Positions 24,248 through 36,700 of a DNA stretch of 45,621 nucleotides are shown piece by piece. The notes beneath the pieces are model-generated. The model was not told the DNA's origin. It ran no database searches and saw nothing but the letters and a program-made list of their open reading frames with translations. Source of the DNA: Carex sylvatica (taxonomy: Eukaryota; Streptophyta; Magnoliopsida; Poales; Cyperaceae); contig CAXKVR010000489.1 of assembly GCA_964058845.1 (NCBI GenBank), forward strand, positions 1 through 45,621. Direction: 5' to 3'. The translations under genes and the position numbers were made by a program. The stretch's first letter is position 1, and each line of letters opens with the position of its first letter.

Positions 24248-26634
24248 ATGATGCAGGAACAAGGAGCCAACTCGCTCCCTTCTAGTAGTGAGAGATCTTC
24301 GAGTTCAGTCCCACCAATGGAGGTTAAAGGTACGAATTTATTTCTATATTACCTTTTTTTATTTTAGTAATTTAGTGGATATATTTAAAAGACACGTCTC
24401 CTTTGTCGTTGAAGTTGAACTTGAGAATTACCTCATATAATTAACATTATTATTGCGTTGTTATTCAAAAGAGGTTTAAGATCCTTTTGCGTGCATTCAT
24501 ACAATAGATATTTCTGTCTATTTATTTAACCTGCTGGTAGAGACGTATCGACCTTCCTAACAATTGTAACTCGATTGATATCCAGAAAAGTATAGGCCGA
24601 AGCAGTAGTCTGTCTAAATTTCAATAAGTTTTTTTGTTTTGGGGGAAGGAGAGGGGGGAGGGGGCAGGCTACAGGGATATTTAGATAAGTTTAAGGTCTT
24701 TCAAGCATGCATGCAAAATTGTCAGTTTCGCACCTCTCTCCATCCAGTGCTGAAAGTGTCATGTTGCGTTGTTATCAGGTGGGGAGAGTGATGAGGAGAT
24801 TAGAAGAGTGCCGGAGTTGGGATCTGAGCTGGTGGGACCATCCTCGTCAGGTGCTGAGGTGGGTTCTGCTGGCAGGCCAGTCCGGGCCCAATCGTCAGCC
24901 ACTGCTACCCAGCGCAGGAGAGGCCGTAGCCCTGCTGATAAAGAGCACAAGCGCCTCAAAAGGTCTTTAAAAATAGGAGGGATTTAAGTAAAACAATACA
25001 TGACAAATGTTATTTTGGCAATCTTACCAATAGATCCTCAGAAAAATTCAAATAAAACATAAAATTGATAAGTAACATTATAAGCATTTTGTTGGACATT
25101 TATATAGGCTAACCATCAAATTTCATGCAATTTAATTTGATGATGCATCAAGGCTGTTAATTTCGGACCGTTCAAATTTTAAGAAACATCAAACTAAATC
25201 TCATCTTATTTATAGACATGATATGTGAATAATATATTTTAACATACATCTAATCTCATCATATTTTATAATGTTGGTATTCAAAATATATATTTTTATA
25301 TTGCCAAGCTCATTAAAATAATGAATTGTCATGTGATCCTCCCTCTTAAGAAATAACCTTTGCATTCATACCTCTCCTAGAGTTGTCTCCCCAGCTGCTA
25401 TTATTTTGAAGGGCAGTTCAATCATCTATTTTGTGGCATGTGTATTTATATTTGTGACATTTATGGTCATTGAAATCGTTCCAATTGAAATATTGAATTT
25501 TTGAATGTGCATTCATTTATTTTACTATATATGGTGTATGTCAAACTTGGAACTTATTTGATCATCCATCAATAAAGCCGTTAAAACTTAAAACTCAAAT
25601 GTTGAGAATTTTGAATCATTTGATGGAAACCTAAACAATATTTGCATTTGGCCGAAATTTGGTACATTCCCTATTTTAAACAATGGACGCTGACCCACTA
25701 GGATGGGTCATAAAAGAATGATATTCAATAGAATTACTCTTATTTTTAAAGTAAAATGGTTGGCCCCAAGCCTTTACTGGTTCAGTTAGATCCAATGGCT
25801 GGTATTTCCAGAATTTCAAGTGTGGCTGTTTTTTTTATCCAAATTATACATATAGTGATGTTTTTCAACACATATGGGGTCTTCTTTGTAGTATATTTCT
25901 TAATACAAAAATATTTTACAAATGAGAAACTTAGGCTATTTGCGAACCAAACAAAATTTCAAATAAGTGTATCAAATCAATCTGATGTGTTAGCAGTTTG
26001 AGAAATTCTGGTGTCAAAGCCTGATCCATGAATACGTTGGTTTGGGTTGGGTGAACAAGTTCTGTTCATCTAATTGGACTATCAGTGTTTCTAATGAGTT
26101 AACTCTTATTCTTCCTTTTTTATTTTTTATTTTTAAAAGGTTGTTGAGGAATAGAGTGTCGGCTCAACAAGCTCGGGAGAGAAAGAAAGCATATTTAAAT
26201 GATCTTGAGACAAGAGCTACGGATTTGGAGAAGAAAAATGCTGAGTTGGAACAGCGTGTCTCCACTTTGCAGAATGAGAACAACATGCTGAGACAAGTAC
26301 ATGTTCTTTTCTTCTGTTTACACATTTTTTGTGAAGTAATTTACAGAATGGTCCTTGAAGTATCATGTCTTTCCTTTCTTAGTCCCTGAAAGCCAGGAGA
26401 TGTTGTTTTTGATCCTTGATTATTGCATTCTGTGAAATTACTCTTAAACCAAAATGAAAATAGATGAAACTTTAGAGATCATCTATGTCATAAACTTGTT
26501 TATTGTTTGGTAGATTTCAAGAACTTACAGTGTGCACAATTGTTGTTTCGTGTACGCCGCAGATACTGAAGAATACAACAGTTGGAAGAAAAGGATCCAG
26601 TGCCAGCAGCATTTCCAAGGCAGAAGGCAATTAA
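24248..26634 (+). CDS. HY5: bZIP transcription factor HY5 (ELONGATED HYPOCOTYL 5)
   Basis: Central light-signalling transcription factor that binds ACGT-core promoter elements in the nucleus and is turned over by COP1. Four exons, 24248-24329, 24779-24962, 26140-26296 and 26563-26634, join in frame to 164 residues (Arabidopsis HY5 has 168). The serine-rich N-terminus [12 protein letters not shown] is typical. The COP1-interaction motif [12 protein letters not shown] is at 30-41, with an acidic CK2-type site. The basic region has N93-x7-R101 (NRVSAQQAR), and the zipper leucines are 111, 118, 125, 132 and 139. The protein ends with ILKNTT and a short serine-rich tail. The second ATG at 24251 equals the Arabidopsis start, so either may be used. 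Intron 2 is long (1177 bp). The zipper shares the [14 protein letters not shown] block with HY5/HYH; length and N-terminus favour HY5. Confidence 0.94.
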
Positions 26635-27295
26635 TATTTGTTTTGTTTTGATGTGTAACAGTTGGAACTTTGTAATAGGATTTTAGATTACCTTTAGTGG
26701 TATTCATTGTATATTTTATGGAATGTATCTCTAAATAGAAAAATAATTAAATTTAAATTGAAAATGTTACAAGTCTTACAGTTGTTTCGTTCTTCTATAG
26801 ATGTTCTATGGTGGCGTTTCATCTATGGTCTCGATTGTTTTAAAGACACATAGATGTTGCTGCCTATTGCTACATCTAACATCTCTACTTTCAGAAGGGG
26901 TATGCGGGTTAGACCCTCTCGATCGGCAATTGAACATTTGAACTTGCATCCATCTAATTAAGGAGCAGGACTATTTTTTCGTTACTACCTTTCTGGTGAC
27001 ATGCACTGACGCAAAGCTTGATCCATGTGATTAAATTTACAATGAGACCAACATTAACATAAAAGAAAAGGTCAATAAAGCAAAAGAAACACACGCTCTT
27101 CACCTCAGCTAGGCATCCTATATTTTAATACCGTTGAGGTGTACCCATCTGCTTAGATCTTGGATTATTTAGCATTAATTTTTTGAATGAAGGGGGGATA
27201 AATTTAAAATAATTACAATTGCTGCCATAAAAAGTATCTCAGTTGAAAGTGCGCAATATGTGAGAAATGGTGAAGGAATCATCTAAGAGAAACAG
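26635..27295. other. HY5 3' flank and spacer
   Basis: The first 150 bp or so should be the HY5 3' UTR. The rest is AT-rich with no recognised gene. It ends at the left LTR of the old Copia element. Confidence 0.55.
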
Positions 27296-27456
27296 TGGAA
27301 GTTTAGGAAAAAATGAATTGTGTTGATTCTATTGTTTTCTTGAATCTACATAGACGTTACATTTTCATTCAACATTCTCAACTATTCTATAATTCCTATC
27401 TTATCAAACGGTCCCTATAGTTCCATATAATACATAAATATACATAAATCTCAACA
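27296..27456 (-). repeat. 3' LTR of the degenerate Copia element
   Basis: 161 bp, bounded by TG and CA in element sense. The TATATA present in the partner LTR is changed here to a CATAGA context, so its own promoter is probably lost. Confidence 0.92.
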
Positions 27457-27464
27457 CTTCCCCC

Positions 27465-30400
27465 TCAAGATGGGTAAAAGATATCAATCAAGCTCATCTT
27501 GTCACAGAATTTATCTAGATTTATTGAGCTAAGTCCTTTGGTGAGACAGTCAGCTACTTGATCTCCAGTAGCTACATAACTCAGCTCTAATAGTCCACTT
27601 TCTAGTTTTTTCTTTATGAAGAACCTATCTATCTCCACATGCTTGGTTCTGTTATGCTGCACAGGATTGTTGGCGATGCTGATCGCTGACTTGCTACCGC
27701 ACCATAATTTCATTTGAGTTCCTTGATTTACCTTGAGCTCTTCCAACAACCTCTTCAGCCACACCATCTCAGCAACTCCCAATGCCATAGCCCTGTACTC
27801 GGCTTTTGCTGTCGATCTCGCAACAACTGGCTGCTTTTTACTATTCGAAGAGACCAAGTTGCCCCCTACGAACATGCAATAGCCAGCTGTGGACCTCCTG
27901 TCATCTTGGCAACTGGCCTAGTCAGAGTCACAGTAGCCCTCAATGTTCACGTGTCCATTCTGCCTGAAAATCAAGCCCTGACCTGGTGCACTCTTCAGGT
28001 ACCTCAAAATGTGATACACTGCGTCCATATGGCCCTTCATAGGGTCATGCATGTAGCGGCTCACCACGCTCACTGCAAATGAGCTATCGGGACGTGTATG
28101 TGTCAAATAGATCAATCTACCTACCAGTCTCTGGTACCTCTCACAGTCAACTCGTTCTCCTACCTCTGCACTAATCTTGGCCTTTACATCAATTGGAGAA
28201 ACTGCAGGCTTGCATCCCAACATGCCTGTCTCAGTGAGCAAGTCTAGGACATACTTCCTTTGAGAACAATCCCCTCTGCTCCACGAGCCACCTCAATCCC
28301 AAGAAAATACCTAAGCTGTTCCAGATCCTTCACCTCGAATTCCTTCCCCAATCTTGCCTTCAACTGTACAATCTCTCCCTCATCATTCTCGGTAATGATC
28401 ATATCATCGACATACACAGCTAGCATAGTAATGTGACAATCCTGTTGTCTAGTAAATACCGTGTAATCAGCATTGATCTGCTGATAGCCCATGCCTACCA
28501 TAGCCTTCCTGAACCTATCAAACCAGGCTCGGGGGGACTGTTTCAACCCATAAAGTGACTTTTTGAGCCTGCACACATTCCCTACTGCCTGATTCGTGCC
28601 AAACCCTGATGGAATCTTCATATACACCTCCTCTAACAGGTCACCATGAAGGAACGCATTCTTCACGACGAGTTGGTGTAACTTCCGTCCTCCATTCGCT
28701 GCCATGGAAACCATTGTCCTCACTGTGCTCATTTTCGCCACTGGTGCAAAGGTCTCATCATAGTCGATGCCATAGGTTTGACTGTATCCCTTCGCTACCA
28801 ATCTAACCTTGTAGCGCTCAACCAGACCCTCTGGATTCTATTTCACTATAAAGACTCACTTGCATCCAACAACCTTCTTGCCTGGTGGTAGTGGCACAAG
28901 CTTCCAGGTTCTGTTCTTCTCGAGGGTCTCGAGCTCTTCTTACATGGCTGTTTTTCATTTTGGGTTTCCCTTAGCAACCTGCCAATACTTAGGGATAGAG
29001 ACAGTATCTAATGATGCAATGAATGCTCTATGTACAAATGATATGTGTGAGTAAGAGACAAATTGGGCAATGTCATGTGGGAAACCATATCGGTTAGGAG
29101 GAATATCTGCATTCTCGCGATGAGTCCTCCTTACCGATAGGGGAGTGAGAGGAGTAGAGAGAGGAATCATATCATCTGTGTATTCTGGATCTGAGGTGGA
29201 TGGTGAAGGTGTTTCAAGAGTCGAAGTAGGCAGAGACAAGAGACTTGACGCAATTGGCACTGTAGGCACGGCTCTCTTATTCTGCTGTGTTCTCCTAACA
29301 TACACCTTACGGTACCTCGACTCTCCCTGAGCCTGAGTTCCACCACCTTCGATCTCATTCCTCTCAACTTTTGGCTCAACCAGAGCCGAATTCTCTGGAA
29401 TGGGGCAACCAATACCACCCACAGTCACTATCATCCTCTCACCATCTCCACTACTCTTCCCCTCTCGCCTCATACCTCTTGTATCGAGCGAGTCTCCAAA
29501 GGGTGATATCGCCTTTGAGTGGTAGTATGGCTCGAGCTCTCAGAATGTAACATCCATACTCACAAATAATCTTCTCTCCTCAGGGCTCCAGCATACATAC
29601 CCTTTTTTAGTACCCCGAGTACCCAACAAAGATACACTTCACAGCCCTTGGATCCAATTTTCCCACATTTGGCTTGTTATCATGTACGAAGCACAAACAA
29701 CCAAAGGTTTTGATAGGAAGAATATCTTTATTCTTACCTTTCAGCACTCGTGAGGGCACCCTGTTGATCAAGTAAGCTGCTGTCAGAACTGCTTCCCCCC
29801 ACAAGTACTTTGGAACCTTCATCGAAATCATCATACTTCGAGTTACCTCAAGTAGATGTCTGTTCTTCCGTTCTGCTACTCCATTTTGCTCTGGTGTGTA
29901 CGGACACGTGGTTTGGTGCTGTATTCCCTGAGATGACAAATACTCCCCAAATGCCCTATTGGTGTACTCGGTCCCATTGTCAAACCTCAATACCTTCACA
30001 ACTGCCCCGTATTGAGTCTGAACCTCTTTGTGAAAGTCTTTGAAACAGGCAAACACATCACTCTTGTTTTTAATCAGGTAAATCCAAGTCACACGAGAAA
30101 AACAATCAATAAAAGAAACAAAGTATCTAAATCCATTCACAGTAGTTGTAGAACAAGGTCCCCATACATCAGTGTGAATCAAATCAAAGATATAAGTACT
30201 CCTATTACCAGAGCTAGCATAAGAGCTCCTGGTATGTTTACCCAACTCACAAGCATCACAAATAAGTTTATCTTTATTTGCTTTTTCAAATAAAACGGGA
30301 TACAAACGACTCAAAAGGCTAAAAGAAAGGCGGTCCAAACGCCTGTGGTGGAGTAGCAACAAGTCTTTCACATTACTCCCAATTCCTCCAGTCTTCTCCA

Positions 30401-31998
30401 TTATGGATGAGAGAGCTGAGTCCATACTCTCCCTATCCATGTACCACAGCCCGTTATGCCAACTTTCAGTCCCAAGTCTCCTGCCAGTTCCCTTCTCTTG
30501 GAAGATCACCTTAGAAATATCAAACACAACAACACAATTTAGTTGTGATATAATAACACTTATGGATAAGAGATTCACGGAAAAAGAATGAGCATGCAAT
30601 ACATTAGACAAAGTCAAAGTGTTGGTATATTTTACAGTACCCTTACCAACTACGGGCTGAGCCGTACCATTTGTGATCTGAACACTCTCTGGGACTGCTA
30701 GGCGAGTATAGGAAGAAAACTCCTCAACAGTACCAGTCACATGACGAGATGCACCAGAGTCGACTATCCAATCTGGTGATCTCGTGGTGGGTATAGAGGC
30801 TAAAGCAAGGGTATCATGAGTACCTGTAACTGTGTGGGCAAGAGAAGAAAAGTTACCCCTTGAGCCAGTAGAGGTTGATGCATCATCTCTCACGCTCTTC
30901 ACATCACCCATCAGCTTCTGCCTGGTCCCTGGGAATATGCCTCCACGAGTGCCTGATCCTCCTCTGTAAGGTATGCACCAGCTTCTTCTTCCTCCTCTGC
31001 AACTATCAAATATGCCCGGTTGCCTCCTCTTCCAACTCTCCGACCTCCACGGTCACATGGCCGCGACCACGACTCCCAGACTGCCCCCTCCCACCTTTAC
31101 GGTCTGCTTCAGGTGACCTACCTCACCACAGTTGTAGCACTGTCGAGTCTCGCCTCTGTACCCTGTGTTACCTGAGTTAGAGACTGCTAGTGCTGACTTC
31201 ACTCCTGGAAGTCCTCCTGTCCCAGCTTGTAGCCTCATCCGGCTTTCCTCCTGTATCATGGCTGAGACTGCCTCCGCAAGTGAGGGAATCATGTTCCCGC
31301 TCAGTAACATAGCCATCCTTTGCTCAAATACTGGCGCTAGATGCTTGAGGAATATCCTCCATGAATGTCTCTCTCTCAGAACACGTAGGGTGTGAGCAAC
31401 ATGGTCGGACCCTGTAGTGATCATGCTCTAACCATAAGCGCTCCAGCTCTATGGCATATTCTTGCACGGTCTTCGCCCCTTGTACCACATCCGAGATCTC
31501 CCCCTTGATCTGGTACACCCTCATGATATTCTCCACACCATCATAAGTTCTTTTCAACTTGTCCCAGACATCATGTACCTTTTCCAAGTCATCCACAGTG
31601 TCTGCAATAGACGAAGGCAATAAGCTCAGAAGCCAGATGTACACCTGCATGTGAGTGGCCTTCCACTCACCTCTCCCCGGTGCACCCTCCATTGGCTCTG
31701 CCTTGTCCCCAATCAAGTACCCCTCTAGATTCTTTCCTGCTAGAGTGTACCTCACTCGACGTGACCAGCTCAGATACTTCTCTGGTCCATCGAGTTTCAT
31801 ATCAATAGGTGGAAGATCTAACCTATGCTGTCTCGGCTCAACAGGAACTATAGGAACTGTGGGAGCTGCGGGAGCTTGGCCCAAACCAGACATGGCAAAC
31901 TCCCGCATCATGTGAGTCATCATGACAGAGACATCCTTCGCTGTCAGCTTCTCAATAGCTTCCTCAAACAGATCCTTCTCCTTTTCCTTTCCCGATAT
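27465..31998 (-). pseudogene. Copia gag-pol polyprotein remnant
   Basis: Several overlapping frames together cover gag to RNase H. Gag (about 31998-31050) has lost its start: the codon aligned with the intact element's ATG is ATA at 31998-31996. It is frameshifted near 31400, and the zinc knuckle CYNCGEVGHLK lacks its last cysteine. Protease DSGASRHVTG and integrase (DVWGP, DNGTEYTN, PEQNGVAERKNR) are readable in 29607-30911, with a deletion of about 11 residues after the PSRVLKGK region compared with the intact copy. In the reverse transcriptase (28244-28801), YVDDM remains but the first catalytic aspartate is valine (LVVKNAFLHG, near 28668). A frameshift near 28243 and a stop near 27917 break the RNase H part. 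It cannot make a working polyprotein. Confidence 0.92.
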
Positions 31999-32180
31999 TG
32001 ATCGGACTCAGATGTACGCCTCACGTATCAACCCTAGTCCGAATTGCTCGCACAAAAAATCGAGTTCTCGACCCGATTTAGATCCACATCTCTCCCTTTT
32101 TAACCCGATCTTGATCTATTGCATTAAGATTCGAGTAAAAAAAATGATCAAACTCCGATCCAAGTCCCCTTCTCGGGTAT

Positions 32181-32202
32181 CGTGGGGTATAGGCCCCCCA
32201 CG
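32181..32202 (-). other. Leader hairpin of the degenerate Copia (homologue of 45066-45087)
   Basis: Stem CGTGGGG/CCCCACG with loop GGCCTATA in element sense. It is located between PBS and gag as in the intact element. The block stands out because the rest of the leader has diverged strongly. Confidence 0.45.
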
Positions 32203-32609
32203 CCGGCCAAATCACTCAACAAAGAGCCAACCTACCTCGAAGTAGCCTAAAAGATGGCTGGTTCGGCCAAAACAGGGGCTGGTTCGGCCTAGAAAATGGC
32301 TGATTTGGCCAAAATAGTAGTTTGATGAAGGGGTGGAGAGAGAGGGTGGAGCCGGCCGGTGCTAGGCGGAGCATATTTGAGCTGATCGGCCTAGGTCATC
32401 TCGTGTAGCAAATCCGACAAATCTGAGCTGCAGCAGTCTGGGTGGAGCTCAGTCGGCCGGGCGGAGCTCAGGCCATGCTCAACAGGGCCAGACGACCCTA
32501 CTAGAGGCGTACAGAGCCTCTCTCTGCCTTGGATCTGATCTGTGAAGTAAATCGTGCTACAGTAAAATGGGAAAAAAACAGCTAGGATTTTCCCTGGTCT
32601 GATACCAAG

Positions 32610-32770
32610 TGGAAGTTTAGGAAGAAATGAATTGTGTTGATTCCATTGTTCTCTTGAGCCTATATAAGCGTTACATTTTCATTCAACACTCTCAACTATT
32701 CTATAATTCATATCTTACCAAACAGTCCCTATAGTTCCATATAATGCATAAACATACATAAATCTCAACA
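32610..32770 (-). repeat. 5' LTR of the degenerate Copia element
   Basis: 161 bp. In element sense it retains TATATAGG (plus-strand CCTATATA near 32658-32665), a likely TATA box. The PBS follows after a 2-base spacer. Base-by-base comparison with 27296-27456 shows 14 differences. Confidence 0.92.
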
Positions 32771-33753
32771 TAAACAAATTTTAAATCAAAAGATATGATT
32801 ATATATCAAATTTGTAATAATTTTAGAAGAAAAACATAATCAAAATTGAAATTAAATGGACTGAAACTAGATTAATTCGGATCTGGCGGAGACTTGATTT
32901 TCATTTTAATTATGATTCTGAGGCTGCACAATGTTTTATTCTGATTTATGATTTGAGCCGTTTGGTTGATCTAGGCTAAATTTATGTATTTTGATTAACG
33001 GCTGGGGCTTACTAGGCCATCTTGGGGTAGCCCAGTCGGAACATGTATCCTATTTTACTTTTCTTTTTTCCTTTCTTTTGTGTGTTCATTATTGATTTTC
33101 CATTCAAAAAGGTAAAGGAGCCCAAACTTAAATAAATCATGTATATATAAGCTTACTATAGAACTTCCATTAAAGCCTTATCTTCATCAGTTTGGATAGA
33201 AAAAAGAGATAAATTGAAAAATGAAAAATTTGAATCAACTTCTTAGTACAAATTTTCCATGAGCCTTCAGAAAAAAATTTGCATAATTCAGTTTCTTTAA
33301 AATCTGAATTCGAACGTTCTTTTTCAAAAATAAAATATCTCTGGTAGAACAATAAGAAAAATAGAACTAAAAAAGCAGTTTGAAAGCGACAAGGTCAATC
33401 TAGCTACCTGTATCTACTCTAATATATAGAAAGGAAAAAGAAAAATGAAATGAAAAGCGGCAACAGCTGCAATAATCACAATAAAAGCAATATCACATAT
33501 ACACATTGATGATAAGTTATTCAGCTTTCACATTAATACTCAATGTAGATTTTACTTGAACATCACAAATAGAAGTACAGTCTACAGCTGCAATACTTTT
33601 AAAAACTGGTACTTGTAATCCAAAATTTGAATTTGCTCATTTTGTGGTAGAACTTGTAGATTACTTTAATATCTTGTTATTCCGAACTTTATCATCATCG
33701 AGTTGCTTGTAGTGTAGCTCAGAACAATTGGATCAAGTAACATTTTGTGCCAG
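32771..33753. other. Spacer and ABCC 3' flank
   Basis: About 980 bp of AT-rich sequence between the old Copia and the ABCC stop codon. The right part should be the transporter 3' UTR. No other feature is recognised. Confidence 0.55.
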
Positions 33754-36700
33754 CTATGATGATCTCCTCATATATTCTAACACAAGCTGTGAAAACAATG
33801 ACGACTTATCTTCCAATAATTTTGCTGGTGTATATCTTTCAACAGCAATACCTGTTCAATTAAAAAAATAGAAAAACTAAAGTATAATTAGATTTCTCAA
33901 ATTAATCAAGAATATGGATCATACTTCAAGGAACTACAAAAGCAGAGTTAGGTATAATTAAAATTATTATCAACAAGCACCTCTTGCTGAAAATAGAACA
34001 TAAAAAATCAATATGCAAGTAAAATATATGTACTCAGTTCAACTGACAACAAAAAATGACATCAAAAGAACACTAACCATTGTCAAGAAGTAAGATCATA
34101 TCACTATCAAGCACTGAGGTTATTCGATGTGCGATTGTTATCACAGTTGAATTCGGGAAGTGTTGCTTCAAGGTCTTTTGAATCAAGCTATCTGTTGTTG
34201 TGTCAACTGAAGCTGTTGCTTCATCAAGAACCAAAATCTTGCTCTTTTTCAGAATCACACGCCCCAAGCACAACAGCTGGCGCTGGCCCATGCTCCAGTT
34301 TTCCCCATTCTCAGTCACTGCAACTCGAGGTTTGCAAAGATAATACACAGTGAAGTGTTTAAGGCATCCTGATTTGGATTCCCATCTCATATAATAAAAG
34401 AGTTGAATTTCAAAAGTTCTTTATTGTTTAGTTGTCAATTCAGTGATACTTTTACCATATTTTGTAATGGCATTAATAATTGTTTGTCATTGCTAGAAAA
34501 TCCGAGATTGATATGTGTTGCATACAATTATACAAATATAGGAAATGTCAGATATAAGTATTAAATTTCTTTCAATAAACTTCTTTCAGACCTGGATAGT
34601 CGAGCTTGAATTCTTTCTTCCTAACTTCATCTCCAAGCTGGCAATAATCCAGTGCCTAGACCAAGATATGAAAGAATCAAGTATATATTCAAATTCAAAT
34701 ATATACATTCTTGAAATGACAAATGATATGTGATATTTGTTTGGAAGGAGATAAAAAAAAGACAAGTATATATACTGCTATTATTTATCTCCTTTTTTTA
34801 TTATCCAGAAAGGTGGGTATTATTCTTGACTTGAAGCTATTCAACTACCTCCCAAATCTGAGCTTCAGTGTACTCCTCAAGAGGGTCAAGGTTGTTCCTA
34901 ATTGTTCCTTCAAACATGGCCGGGTCTTGTGGTATGATACTCAATTTGGATCGTAGATCATGCAACCCGATCGTGCAGATGTCAACATTATCAATCAGTA
35001 TTCGACCAACGGTGGGATCAACTATGCGAAAGAGCGCCTGGATCAAGGTTGACTTGCCACTTCCTGTTCTCCCAACAATGCCAGTTTTCATTCCACCAGG
35101 AAAAGTGCATGAGATACCTTTAAGTACAAATGGACGTTGTGGTGCATATCGTAACTATACGAAAAAAGATAACATTAGAACATTAAGGATCCTTATGTTT
35201 GCCGCATAGAAAGCTAAGAAGGCTAGCTCCTAATATTGTCGAGTTCTAATCATTTGAGGTTTAAGTCAATCTTAATTTGGACATTCACGTGTAGTATATT
35301 TTTGGTAAAATTTATTTCAATTGTACTTCGAGTGGCCGCAATTCATTAATTGCAACTTAATTCATTCTTTGGGAATGAGAGTTTTTGAGCAACAGCATAT
35401 ATTAGAGTCTTACACAGAATATTACCGGCGAAAAAACACCAATTAAAAGATCAATATACCAAAAGCATAGAGAAAGAAGAGAATTGTACTTGTAGATTTT
35501 CAAGCAATATTTCTCCTTGTATCGGCCACGAACAATCTAATAACAAATCATCCCGAGTAGAAAGAGGGGGTTCACTAGGAATGCTTGTATATTGCAATAT
35601 CCTCTCAACAGATATTATGCACGTTTCTAGTGTGCAGAATGACCAGATAACGGACGATAGTAGCATGTTCAAATTAAGCCCATATATCACAGCAAGGCCA
35701 GCAAACCCTATATTAGATGAAAATTTGAAACAATTTGTGTTATGTGAAATCCATCTATTTGAGTCAGAAACTAGCTCTCTTTTTTTTACTAAAAGATTGA
35801 TATGAGCTAAATTCTTGTATGTAAATTTATATAATGAAATGACCATATTTACCTTGAATCTGAAACTAATACAGCGTAATGCCAACTGTCTTTACTATTT
35901 TTTTAGTTTCTTTAATTTTCTGTGCAATGCCATCATTTAGCAGAGGAAGATCTGTCTTTTAATTTCTTGAAGTGAAAATTAATTTTAGATTTACTATTCA
36001 TCCGGCCCTAGGTTTCAATTATAATTTAAATAAATATACATACCTGGATCAATCAGACCAGGCAGTACTGTCACCAAGAACACGAGACAAAAGACAAAGA
36101 TGACTGAAGAGAGCATTTCAAGACGCAAAGAGAGCCAATCCATGGCTGCCAAACTGTAGAAATTTGGCCTTGAAAATTCATCCATTAGTCTTCCATATCT
36201 TCCCTTGAAATCCAATTCCTTACCAAAACTCCTAATTGTGGTTGAACCTGTTAGAGACTCACTAAATTGTTGGATTATTGGAGCCTCAGACACACCTACT
36301 AGTCTCGACAATTCTCTTGCTGTTTCTATGTAATACCTCTGCTTAGAACAATGAATTATATGAGCAAGTCATCAATTCCTATGTTTTCTAATCCATATAT
36401 GTAGAAACTTAAATTAATCCCATTTTGGACCTCTTACCCCAATTGTACTAGGAAAAAAAAATTGACAAAAAAAAACAGGATCTAGCCCTTTATTCATTAA
36501 TCATTTTGAAATTACAAGATAAATGTAACCAAAATAAGAAAAAAAATTCTACTCAAAACATTTGAACATAAATAAAATATGGAAATTAAATAAAAGAAAA
36601 AGAAAACAACATATTAATCTGTAAATATAATATAAAATTGTGCAATAATTGCCTACTAATAAGAGCCGGTCTTTAGTCTAGCGGCTAGCTAGGGACAATA

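Larger units (their letters stand above)
27296..32770 (-). mobile_element. Degenerate Ty1/Copia LTR retrotransposon
   Basis: A 5.5-kb element on the minus strand with 161-bp LTRs at 27296-27456 (3' LTR) and 32610-32770 (5' LTR), starting TGTTGAGA and ending TTCCA in element sense. The minus-strand PBS, TGGTATCAGA (about 32598-32607), matches initiator tRNA-Met. A purine tract (TTGAGGGGGAAG) abuts the 3' LTR. Gag, protease, integrase, reverse transcriptase and RNase H follow in Copia order but are broken. By eye the LTRs differ at 14 positions, 13 of them transitions. The flanking 5-mers (AACAG and TAAAC) do not match, so no target duplication is evident. It is related in coding sequence to the intact element at 40178 but has a different LTR. 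Confidence 0.93.

Noticed and set aside
24769..24987. Alternative frames over HY5 exon 2
   Set aside because: Only the frame encoding [13 protein letters not shown] joins in phase with the bZIP exon; the others are shadows.
27291..32775. 5-bp target duplication around the old Copia
   Set aside because: Flanks AACAG and TAAAC do not match; decay or recombination may have removed it.
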